Source: Candidatus Tectomicrobia bacterium (lineage in GTDB: Bacteria > UBA8248). Taken from it: a stretch of DNA of 59,892 bases. Under the pieces are notes generated by a model. It was given only the letters and a program-made list of their open reading frames with translations, was not told the origin of the DNA and ran no database searches. The stretch covers positions 1-59,892 of the forward strand of contig JACPUR010000015.1 in NCBI GenBank assembly GCA_016192135.1, given 5' to 3'. A program made the position numbers and the translations under genes. Shown here one piece after another: positions 15,981-23,404 of this stretch (positions within the stretch are counted from its first letter, which is position 1; each line of letters begins with the position of its first letter).

Positions 15981-17159
15981 CTACAAATACGGCATCGAGC
16001 GGATGTGCTGCGCCTCGTTGGTGCCGGCCGAGTGCAGGAAGCTCGTCACGTCGCGCAGGTACTTCTCCATCGGGGACTCGGTCATGTAGCCCATCCCGCC
16101 CCACACCTCCATGCAGCGCTTGGCGATGCGGAAGCAGGCCTCCGAGGCGTGGACCTTGGCCATGTAGCCCAGCTTGGGGTCGTAACCCTCGTCCCTCATG
16201 GCCTCCCAGGCGGCGTAGTGGAGGGTCTGCCGCGCGGAGACGTAGTCGATGTAGCAGTCGGCCAGGGCGAAGCCGATCGCCTGGTGCTGGATGATGGGCT
16301 TGCCGCACTGGACGCGGTTCTTGGCGTACTCGACGGCGTCCTCGTAGGCCGCCCGGGCGGGGCCCAGGGCGGTCGCCGCGGACTCGATGACCGAGCCCCG
16401 GGCGAAGGAGCCGGCGCGGGCCTTGGCCCCGCCGCCCACTTCGGTGACGCGGTCCCCGTCCGGGACGCGGCAGTTCTCGAAGATCAATTCCGCGTTCTGG
16501 GAGAGCCGCTGGCCCATCTTGTCGTGGACCTGGCCGATGCTGAACCCCGGCGTGCCGGGGGTGACCATGAAGTAGGTCATGCCCTTCTGGGCGGAGACCT
16601 TGGCGTCCGTCCGCGTCACGAGCACGTAGAGCTTGGCGACGCCTCCGTTGCTGATGAAGTGCTTCATCCCGTTGAGCACCCAGCCGCCGCCGTCCCGGGC
16701 CGCCCGCAGCCGGACCCCGTGCTCCGCCTCGGCGGAGGGGATGAAGTTCTCCGAGCCCGTGCCGGGCTCGGTCATGCCCACCGCCATGTGGAAGCGGTGG
16801 TCCTCGAGGAAGGCGGGGAGGAAGCGGGCGCGCTGCTCCTCGTTCCACACCCGGTCCAGGAAATGGCTGATCTTCCACGTCTGGTCGAAGGTGACCGCCA
16901 CGCCCAGGTCGCCCCAGGCGATCTCCTCGCCCACGATGCACAGGTCCAGGATGCTGGCCCCGGCGCCCCCGCTCTTCTCGGGGAGGGCGAGGGTTCGCAG
17001 CCCGAGCTTGCTGCCCTTCTCCAGGATGTCCCAGGGGAAGCGCTTGTGGGGGTCCTGGATCCGCTCCCGCTCCCTGGCGACGGGGCGGATCTCCCTCTCG
17101 GCGAACTCGTGCGCGAGCTGCCGGAGCGAAAGCTGCGTTTCCGTCAGGCTGAAATCCAT
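15981..17159 (-). CDS. Acyl-CoA dehydrogenase family protein 1
   Basis: A 392-residue flavoprotein of the acyl-CoA dehydrogenase fold: an N-terminal helical domain, the FAD-contacting VGMTEPGTGSEN segment, the beta domain and a C-terminal helical domain with VWGGMGYMTESPMEKYLRD. The usual catalytic glutamate in the (Y)EGTxxxQ motif is replaced (HSAGTNEAQ), so the base must come from elsewhere or the reaction differs. It is paired with a paralogue upstream (43-bp gap) under the GntR regulator. Both could act as a heteromer. Confidence 0.85.
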   Translation of the reverse strand: MDFSLTETQLSLRQLAHEFAEREIRPVARERERIQDPHKRFPWDILEKGSKLGLRTLALPEKSGGAGASILDLCIVGEEIAWGDLGVAVTFDQTWKISHFLDRVWNEEQRARFLPAFLEDHRFHMAVGMTEPGTGSENFIPSAEAEHGVRLRAARDGGGWVLNGMKHFISNGGVAKLYVLVTRTDAKVSAQKGMTYFMVTPGTPGFSIGQVHDKMGQRLSQNAELIFENCRVPDGDRVTEVGGGAKARAGSFARGSVIESAATALGPARAAYEDAVEYAKNRVQCGKPIIQHQAIGFALADCYIDYVSARQTLHYAAWEAMRDEGYDPKLGYMAKVHASEACFRIAKRCMEVWGGMGYMTESPMEKYLRDVTSFLHSAGTNEAQHIRSMPYL

Positions 17160-17202
17160 CGTCTCTCCTCTTCCGGCCGGTCCGGCCCCGGGGGGCGGCC
17201 GC

Positions 17203-18435
17203 CTACTGGTACATCTCCGCCGGGAGGTCGTACAGGAGCCGCGCCGCCCGGAGCAGCAGCACGTCGTTCACCCCGTCCGAGTGCAGGAAGCTCGCCGCGT
17301 CCCGGAAGTACTTCTCCATCGGGGCGTCCTTCATGTAGCCGTAGGCGCCGAAGATCTCCAGCGCCTCCTTGGCCACGTCGAAGGCCATCTCGGCGGCGAA
17401 GACCTTGGCCATGGGGGGCATGGAGAAATCGGTCTCCTCCTCGGGGTCGTCGATGTTCAGGGCGGCCCGGTAGAGGTAGGCCCGGGCGGCGTCCAGGCGC
17501 ATCTTCATCGAGGCGAGCTTGTGGTGGGTGAGCTGGTGGTGGATCATGAGCTTCCCGCCGATGAAGCGCTGCTTGGCGTGCTCGACGGCCGCCTCGTAGG
17601 CCGCCCGCGCGGTGCCGAGCACCGTCGCGCCCGCCTGGATGTTGCTCCCCTCCTCGGCCAGGAACTTGAGGACGCCGGGCATCCCGTCGCCGCGCTTCCC
17701 CACCAGGTTGCTCGCCGGGATGGTGCAGTCGTCGAAGTTCACCGTGCTGTTCCACACCAGCCGCTGGCCCATCTTGTTCTCCGTCTTGCCGATGGAGAAG
17801 CCGGGGGAGCTGCTCGGCACGAGGAAGACGCTGAAGCGGTGGTAGAAGTCGGCCTCGGGGTCCGTCATGGCGAACACAAGGTAGAGCTTGGAGAGGCCGG
17901 CGTTCGAGATGAACACCTTCGAGCCGTTGAGCAGCCAGTTGCCGTTCTCGAAGCGCGCGCGGGTCTGGATGGTCTCCTTGCGCTCCATGGGGAGCATGTA
18001 GTTCGACCCGCCCGAGGGCTCGGTGATGCAGATGGAGAGGACGCACTCGGGGTCGTCGCGGAACATGGGGATGAACCGCTTCTTCTGCTCCTCGTTGCAG
18101 AGCTTCACGATGGCGCCCGAGATCTTCCAGATCTGGTCGAGGCAGACGGCGAAGCCGAGGTCCCCCGTCGCCATCTCCTCGCCCATCACGCACCGGGTGA
18201 TGATGTCGGCCTCGACGCCGCCGTCCTCCTCGCCCAGCGCCAGGGTGCGCAGGCCAAGCTTGTCGGCCTTGCGGAGGAGCTCCCAGGAGAAGCCCTTCTT
18301 CGGGTCGGGCTCGCGGTCGAGCTCCGCCCGGACCGGGACGATCTCCTCCTTCACGAACTTGCGGACGGTGTCGCGGAGCATGATCTGCTGCTCGGTGAGC
18401 CGGAAGTGCTGGACCAGACCGTTGTGTGTGCTCAT
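17203..18435 (-). CDS. Acyl-CoA dehydrogenase family protein 2
   Basis: A 410-residue paralogue of the downstream gene. FAD-binding features include CITEPSGGSN and LSKLYLVFAMTD. The C-terminal domain has EIFGAYGYMKDAPMEKYFRD followed by HSDGVNDVLLLR where most family members have EGTNxIQ. The catalytic Glu is therefore also absent at the usual place. ATG 18435 opens the gene 75 bp after the regulator gene. The pair probably oxidises one unusual acyl-CoA; the substrate cannot be read from sequence. Confidence 0.85.
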   Translation of the reverse strand: MSTHNGLVQHFRLTEQQIMLRDTVRKFVKEEIVPVRAELDREPDPKKGFSWELLRKADKLGLRTLALGEEDGGVEADIITRCVMGEEMATGDLGFAVCLDQIWKISGAIVKLCNEEQKKRFIPMFRDDPECVLSICITEPSGGSNYMLPMERKETIQTRARFENGNWLLNGSKVFISNAGLSKLYLVFAMTDPEADFYHRFSVFLVPSSSPGFSIGKTENKMGQRLVWNSTVNFDDCTIPASNLVGKRGDGMPGVLKFLAEEGSNIQAGATVLGTARAAYEAAVEHAKQRFIGGKLMIHHQLTHHKLASMKMRLDAARAYLYRAALNIDDPEEETDFSMPPMAKVFAAEMAFDVAKEALEIFGAYGYMKDAPMEKYFRDAASFLHSDGVNDVLLLRAARLLYDLPAEMYQ

Positions 18436-18510
18436 GAGTGCGGCCTTTCATCCGATGGGCGCTCGCCCGATGGACCCACGCGCGGAGGGCTTCCCCCCCC
18501 GCGCCTCATT

Positions 18511-19299
18511 TCATCGATTTCCGGCCATGCATCCCCCGGGCCGGGGGGCGGTTCCATCCGCCTTTCCGCCCGCTCCGCCGCGGATCGAGGCCGCGATGAC
18601 ATCCTTCCGGCGCCGCATGAGGCGGCCGAGCGCCTCGCGCACCCGCCCCGCCTCCCCTCCCTCCGCGGCCTCCAGGAGGAGGGCGTTCTCCGCGAGAAAG
18701 GAATCCATCTCGCCCTTGTAGTCCCGCAGCGCCAGCCGCAGGCGCATGAGCCGGGGGTTCAGCGCGTCGTAGGCCGCGAGGAGGATGGTGTTGCCCGACG
18801 CCTCGGCCAGGAGGCGGTGGAAGGCCATGTCCCGGTCCGAGAACGCCCAGACGTCCCGGGCCCGGCGGGCGGCGCGCATCTCCTCCATCAGCTTTCTCAT
18901 GCGGGGGACGAGCCACTCCCGGCGCTCCACCGCCCGCTCCACGGCGTGGGAGGCGAGCAGCAGCCGCACCTCGTAGAGCTCCTCCGCCTCCGAGGCGGCG
19001 ATCCCGGCCACGAACGCCCCCCGCCGGGGCAGGATCTCCACCAGGCCCTCGGCCTGGAGGATGCGGTAGGCCTCCCGGAGGGGCGTCTTGCTCACCCCGA
19101 AGGCGGCGGCGAGGCGGTCCTCGACCAGCCGGACGCCCGCGGTCAGCTCCCCCTGGGCGATGCCCTGCCGCAGGGCCCTGGCCACCTGCTCGGCCAGGCC
19201 GTGGGAGGCGCCCAGGCGCGCGACGGCGCTCGCCGGGGCGGCGGAGGCCGGGGCGGACCCTCTGTGTTCATCCGTCCTGGCCGGCCGGGGCGGTTTCAT
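18511..19299 (-). CDS. GntR-family (FCD subfamily) transcriptional regulator
   Basis: A 262-residue regulator. The winged helix-turn-helix (about residues 35-100) has GELTAGVRLVEDRLAAAFGVSKTPLREAYRILQAEGLV, then the all-helical FCD ligand domain with YEVRLLLASHAVERA, DRDMAFHRLLAEASGN and LMRLRLA, whose Asp/His residues normally bind a metal and a carboxylate effector. It heads the minus-strand run of catabolic genes and is probably autoregulated through the operator at 19344-19353. Start ATG 19299 behind AAGGAAG. Confidence 0.9.
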   Translation of the reverse strand: MKPPRPARTDEHRGSAPASAAPASAVARLGASHGLAEQVARALRQGIAQGELTAGVRLVEDRLAAAFGVSKTPLREAYRILQAEGLVEILPRRGAFVAGIAASEAEELYEVRLLLASHAVERAVERREWLVPRMRKLMEEMRAARRARDVWAFSDRDMAFHRLLAEASGNTILLAAYDALNPRLMRLRLALRDYKGEMDSFLAENALLLEAAEGGEAGRVREALGRLMRRRKDVIAASIRGGAGGKADGTAPRPGGCMAGNR

Positions 19300-19342
19300 G
19301 CGGAGGCTTCCTTGAGATGAATTGCCTGTCTCTTGCCGCGAT

Positions 19343-19372
19343 ATAGTCGACTAAATTTTGCGCCCCTGTCAA
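19343..19372 (-). promoter_or_regulatory. Sigma-70-like promoter with embedded operator for the GntR gene
   Basis: On the minus strand a perfect TTGACA (19372-19367) is followed after 18 nt by GACTAT (19348-19343). A perfect 10-bp palindrome TAGTCGACTA (19344-19353) overlaps the -10, which is where a repressing FCD regulator would bind; such operators are typically short palindromes with a central TCGA- or TNNA-like step. It is 45-70 bp upstream of the regulator start codon, so autoregulation is inferred. Confidence 0.55.
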
Positions 19373-19501
19373 CCCCGGGGGGGCAAATTGCCCCTTCGAA
19401 TTCAAGAATTTGCGGATGCTGTCTTAAAATACCTGATTTTCTTATATCTAGCCGAAAAGAAAGATTCGTGAGCGCCGTGGGATCCGAGATAGCAAGCGCG
19501 C

Positions 19502-19533
19502 CAAAAAGCGGGAGCGCCCCAGGGGGCGCTCCC
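19502..19533 (-). terminator. Intrinsic terminator of the M24/HMGL operon
   Basis: An 11-bp perfect stem (19510-19520 with 19523-19533) and 2-nt loop, GGGAGCGCCCC/GGGGCGCTCCC, is followed on the minus strand by GCTTTTTGG. It lies 65 bp past the aldolase stop and should end transcription coming from 22244. Confidence 0.7.
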
Positions 19534-19556
19534 GCGAATACCTTGCCCGTCTTTCT

Positions 19557-19585
19557 GTAGGGGCGGGTCCCAGACCCGCCCCTAG
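19557..19585. repeat. GTAGGGGCG palindrome, copy D
   Basis: A 29-bp palindrome with core GGTCCCAGACC; one outer base pair is lost (CTAG instead of CTAC). It lies between the aldolase stop codon and the intrinsic terminator. Confidence 0.75.
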
Positions 19586-19597
19586 AGACGAAATCCG

Positions 19598-20821
19598 CTA
19601 CTTCTTCACCCCCGCCAGCTCCTTGAACTCGTCGAGCGAGAGGAGGCGCTTCTCCTTGAGGGACTTCTCCTTCACGTCCATCAGGAGGGCCATCTTCTCC
19701 TCCTCGGTCGCCTTGATGCCCAGCCTGTCGAGGAACCAGTTGACGGAGTCGATGCCGCTCCCCTTGCCGATGACCGGGTTGGGCTCCCTCTGGCCCACGA
19801 GGCCCGCGCGGAAGGGCACGAGCTCCGTGGGGAACTGCTTCTCGCAGTTGCGGAGCCAGCTCACGATGATGCCGCTCTCGATGTCGTAGAGGTTCTCCCC
19901 CACCACGCAGCGGTTGGGCGCCATCTGGATCTTCGCGAGCTTCTGGACGAGCCGGGAGACCTCGGTGAACTTCTGCGTCTTGAGGCCCATGTCCACGCCG
20001 TACATGGTCTTCATGGCGAGGACGCGCTCCTCGTAGGCGCAGTTGCCGGCCCGCTCGCCGATGCCGCTCACCGAGGTGTGGGCCACCTGGCAGCCCGCCG
20101 CCATGGCCATGAGGGTGTTGGCCACGCCCATGCCGTAGTCGTCGTGGAAGTGGGGCTCGAAGGGCTCGGTGGGGAAGGCCTCCCGCATCTTGCGGATGAG
20201 GAAGGGCACGGTGTGCGGGGCGAGGACGCCGAAGGTGTCCACGATGGCGAGGGCGTCCATGTGGCCCTCGGTCGCGACCTTCTTGAGGAGGCCGAGCACC
20301 CAGTCGAGCGGCGCCCGGGAGAAGTCGATGGGGAAGAAGACGGTGTAGAGGCCGTTCTCCTTCGCCACCAGGGTCGCCTTGACCGAGGTGTCGATGGCCT
20401 TGGCGAGCTCCCACTTGTAGGCGCGCTCGATCATGTGGGTGGAGCTCGGCACCTCCATGACCACGCCCTTCACGCCCGTGTCGGCCGAGCGCTTCACGTC
20501 GTCCGCCATGCAGCGGGCGAAGCTGAAGACCTGGGTCTTCGAGCCCTCGAGCCGCTTCACGATCTCGCGGATGGCCTGCTCGTCGGACTTCGAGACGACG
20601 GGCATGCCGGCCTCGATGCGGTGCACGCCCACCTCGGCCAGCGCCTCGGCGATGCGGATCTTGTCGTCCTTGTTGAAGACGATGCCCGCCTGCTGCTCCC
20701 CGTCCCGGAGGCTCACGTCGTGCAGCTTGGGCGAGGAGTCGAACTTGATGCCGGCCCGGACCTCCTTCTCGAAGTTCCAGGGGCTGGTGAACCACATGTC
20801 TGTGTTCCAGGGCTCTGCCAT
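19598..20821 (-). CDS. HMGL-like DRE-TIM aldolase (isopropylmalate/homocitrate synthase superfamily)
   Basis: A 407-residue TIM-barrel enzyme. The opening motif LHDVSLRDGEQQAGI carries the Arg-Asp pair for acyl-CoA or carbonyl activation and metal binding. HFHDDYGMGVANT supplies the two metal histidines, and GIGERAGNCAYEE follows. The family condenses or cleaves acyl-CoA with a 2-oxoacid. It lacks the C-terminal LeuA regulatory domain. It follows the M24 enzyme gene by 79 bp and belongs to the second GntR-linked operon. The substrate is not identifiable; a lyase or a synthase are both possible. Confidence 0.82.
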   Translation of the reverse strand: MAEPWNTDMWFTSPWNFEKEVRAGIKFDSSPKLHDVSLRDGEQQAGIVFNKDDKIRIAEALAEVGVHRIEAGMPVVSKSDEQAIREIVKRLEGSKTQVFSFARCMADDVKRSADTGVKGVVMEVPSSTHMIERAYKWELAKAIDTSVKATLVAKENGLYTVFFPIDFSRAPLDWVLGLLKKVATEGHMDALAIVDTFGVLAPHTVPFLIRKMREAFPTEPFEPHFHDDYGMGVANTLMAMAAGCQVAHTSVSGIGERAGNCAYEERVLAMKTMYGVDMGLKTQKFTEVSRLVQKLAKIQMAPNRCVVGENLYDIESGIIVSWLRNCEKQFPTELVPFRAGLVGQREPNPVIGKGSGIDSVNWFLDRLGIKATEEEKMALLMDVKEKSLKEKRLLSLDEFKELAGVKK

Positions 20822-20900
20822 GATCCTTGCTCCTTTGCCGATCGGGGAAGAGCTGCCCCCCGGCGGGGCTAGGCGGCGTGCCCCGCCGGGGGCGAAACAT

Positions 20901-22244
20901 CTAGCCGTTGCGGGCCTCGCCGCGCGACTTGTTCGAGAAGTCGTAGTAGGGCGAGTCCTTGATGCACTCGTCGTAGTGCTCCATGCCGGTGAAGATGATC
21001 GGGCCGTCGGGGCCGACGAGGACGTTCTCCTCCAGGCGCACCGTCTGCGGCAGGCCCGGGTGCCCGGCGAAGGTCTCGATGGCGAAGTACATGTTCTCCT
21101 TGATCTCGACCGGGTAGTCCAGGCTGTAGGCGCGGCTGATCCACATGCCCTCGTAGAGGTCGAGGCCGATCGAGTGGGCGAACTGCTGGAGCGTCACGGT
21201 GCCGTACTTGTCGTCGGCGTACACGGGGAACTTGGACGCCACGTCCTTCGTGGTCTTGCCGGGCTTGAGCTCGGCGAGGCCCGCGTACATCGAGTCGTAC
21301 ACCTCGCGGTAGAGCTCCCGCTCGCGCTTCGTCCAGTCGCCCGCGCACTTGAAGCAGCGCACGTAGTCCACGAAGTAGCCGCCGGGCCCGATGGCGTTGA
21401 TGTCCACGATCATGAGGTCCCCGGCGCGGACCATCTTATCGGTGTGCCAGCGGCGGTAGGGGCTGGTGTTGCCGCCCGAGGCCACGATGATGTCGTACAC
21501 GAAGTCGAAGCCCTCGCGGTAGAGCAGATCGTTCACCGCCGCGGTGATGTCGCATTCGCGCACGCCGGGCTTCAGCCACTCGTTCTTGATCATCCACATG
21601 CAGGTGTCGCCGATGGTCGAGCTGATCTTGAGGCACTCGATCTCCTCGGGCGTCTTGATGACGCGGGCCTCGCTCATGGCGCCCCAGGCGTTCACCAGGT
21701 TCACGCCCTTCTCGGTGAAGGCGTTGAAGGCCTGGATGTCCATGATGTCGATGCCGATGCGGCCCTTCTGGTAGTCGACCTTGTGCTCCTTGAGCACGTC
21801 GATGACGGAGTCCGCCATGCGGTTCACCATCATCTGCTCGGCCGTCTCGGACCACTTCCAGGTGATGGCGGGGCGGATGTTGCCCTCGAGCCAGGGGGCG
21901 TCGATGCGGGCGCACTCGAGGTCCGAGCCGGCCGTCTCGAAGAGCACCGGGGTCTTGGCGCCGCGGCAGAGCACCGCGTAGCGGATGAAGATGTTGTTCT
22001 TCCAGTTGCCCTGGAAGACCGAGCAGGTGTAGCGGACGTTCTCGCCCTTGAACATGATGATCGCGTCGAGGTTGTGCTTCTCCATCATCGCCTTCGCGCG
22101 GTCGAGCCGGTCCCTGCGCATCTTGTCGAAGTCCACGCGCCGCTGCCAGTCGCTGCCCGTCTGGCTGTACACGCGGCGGGGCGACTGGTAATGCTCCTTC
22201 TGCAAGAAATCGAGCGGCATTCCCTGCTTGCTGAGCTGCGCCAT
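20901..22244 (-). CDS. M24-fold metalloenzyme (Xaa-Pro peptidase/creatinase/DddP-like)
   Basis: A 447-residue protein with an N-terminal creatinase-like domain (DRLDRAKAMMEKHNLDAIIMF...NVRYTCSVFQGNW) and a pita-bread catalytic domain. Metal ligands are seen as IVDINAIGPGGYFVDY (two Asp), QQFAHSIGL (His), YFAIETFAG (Glu) and LEENVLV (Glu). The family includes prolidases, creatinase and the DMSP lyase DddP; the NIRYxxxxxxxxLWNxHNPFR-like N-terminal region is reminiscent of DddP, but this is not decisive. Its pairing with an aldolase and an FCD regulator argues for small-molecule catabolism rather than peptide hydrolysis. Confidence 0.8.
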   Translation of the reverse strand: MAQLSKQGMPLDFLQKEHYQSPRRVYSQTGSDWQRRVDFDKMRRDRLDRAKAMMEKHNLDAIIMFKGENVRYTCSVFQGNWKNNIFIRYAVLCRGAKTPVLFETAGSDLECARIDAPWLEGNIRPAITWKWSETAEQMMVNRMADSVIDVLKEHKVDYQKGRIGIDIMDIQAFNAFTEKGVNLVNAWGAMSEARVIKTPEEIECLKISSTIGDTCMWMIKNEWLKPGVRECDITAAVNDLLYREGFDFVYDIIVASGGNTSPYRRWHTDKMVRAGDLMIVDINAIGPGGYFVDYVRCFKCAGDWTKRERELYREVYDSMYAGLAELKPGKTTKDVASKFPVYADDKYGTVTLQQFAHSIGLDLYEGMWISRAYSLDYPVEIKENMYFAIETFAGHPGLPQTVRLEENVLVGPDGPIIFTGMEHYDECIKDSPYYDFSNKSRGEARNG

Positions 22245-22325
22245 CGCGAGATTCCTCCTGGTTGAATGGATCCCCCGCCCCGGCTTCCCTCCCGCGGGAG
22301 GCGGCCGGCGCGGAACGTTTTTGCG

Positions 22326-23186
22326 TCACACCGCCTTCGCCGCCTTCTTGAGCGCGCCCTCCCTTTTCGCCTTGCCGTTGCGGCCGCCGCGCCCGGGCCC
22401 TTCCGGGCGGGCGGAGGCCAGCGCCCCGCGCAGGTGCGCCTCCTCGGCCTCCATGTGCTCGCGCATCGCTCGCCGCGCCCCCTCGGCGTCCCCGGCCTCC
22501 ACGGCCGCGAGGAGCGCCTCGTGCTTCGCGAAGGCCTCCCGCGGCTGGCCCGGCACCCCGATGATGCGACGCTGGCTCTTCTCGATGAGGCCCGCGATGG
22601 CCTCCCACACCGTGAGGAGGACGGCGTTGCCCGCCGCCTCGCACAGCGCGCGGTGGAAGGCCATGCCCGAGCGCACCACCTCCTCGGGCGCCCCCAGGCC
22701 GCGCTCCATCTCCCCGGTGAGCCCCCGGAGGCGCTCCAGGTCCAGTGCGCTCCGGCGGCGGGCGGCGAGGCGGGCCATCTGCTCCTCGAGCCCCTGGCGC
22801 ACCTCCCACAGCTCGAGCAGGGTCTCCTCCCGCACGTCGAGCAGGAAGGCCAGGCTGTCGCGGATGGAGGCGAGGTAAGGGTCGAGGCTCAGGTTGCGGA
22901 GGAAGGCGCCCTGGCCGCTGCGGACCTCGATGAGCCCCATGCTGTCCAGGGTGCGGAGCGCCTCGCGCACCGAGGGGCGCCCGATGCCCAGCGCGACGGC
23001 CAGCTCGCGCTCGGAGGGGAGCTTGTCGCCCGGGGAGAGCTTCTTCGTGCGGACGAGTTTCTGGATCTGGGCGACGACGTCCTCGTAGAGGCGGGTCTTC
23101 TTGACCGGGCGGAGCAAACCGAGGGTCTCCCTGCGCGGCGGGGCGCGGTCGCGGACGTCGGTGCCGGATGGAAGGCCGAGGCCCAC
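22326..23186 (-). CDS. FadR/GntR (FCD) transcriptional regulator
   Basis: A 286-residue regulator. The winged HTH reads KLSPGDKLPSERELAVALGIGRPSVREALRTLDSMGLIEVRSGQG, which is very close to the FadR/LldR type. The FCD domain follows (LLELWEVRQGLEEQMARLAARR, GMAFHRALCEAAGN) and the C-terminal tail is basic. The start is taken as GTG 23186 behind AGAGG. It heads the operon with the M24 and aldolase genes and is divergent from the molybdoenzyme gene, so it may control both. Confidence 0.88.
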   Translation of the reverse strand: MGLGLPSGTDVRDRAPPRRETLGLLRPVKKTRLYEDVVAQIQKLVRTKKLSPGDKLPSERELAVALGIGRPSVREALRTLDSMGLIEVRSGQGAFLRNLSLDPYLASIRDSLAFLLDVREETLLELWEVRQGLEEQMARLAARRRSALDLERLRGLTGEMERGLGAPEEVVRSGMAFHRALCEAAGNAVLLTVWEAIAGLIEKSQRRIIGVPGQPREAFAKHEALLAAVEAGDAEGARRAMREHMEAEEAHLRGALASARPEGPGRGGRNGKAKREGALKKAAKAV

Positions 23187-23189
23187 CTC

Positions 23190-23209
23190 TGGTCAGGTGG
23201 TCGGACCGA
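23190..23209. promoter_or_regulatory. Candidate FadR-type operator
   Basis: TGGTC occurs as a direct repeat (23190-23194 and 23198-23202), and the second copy forms the palindrome GGTC-G-GACC (23199-23207). FadR/LldR-type FCD regulators bind TGGTnnnACCA-like sites. The position directly before the regulator start codon and within the divergent gap to the molybdoenzyme gene suggests autoregulation. This is inferred from pattern only. Confidence 0.4.
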
Positions 23210-23404
23210 TACTAGAAAGAGCCCTCCCGCCTGTCAAACCCGAAACCTGAATTTCGGAGGGCGCATTCTAAAACCTCATAAATGAGGGACTTCCAGCCCC
23301 GCGCGGGGCGCGGGGGTGGGAGGGAGGCCCGCCGCGGCGCTTCTGCTATAATCCCGGCCTCGCCGAAGCCGCGATTTCGTTGCCTTTTTTGCGTGGAGCC
23401 CCGG

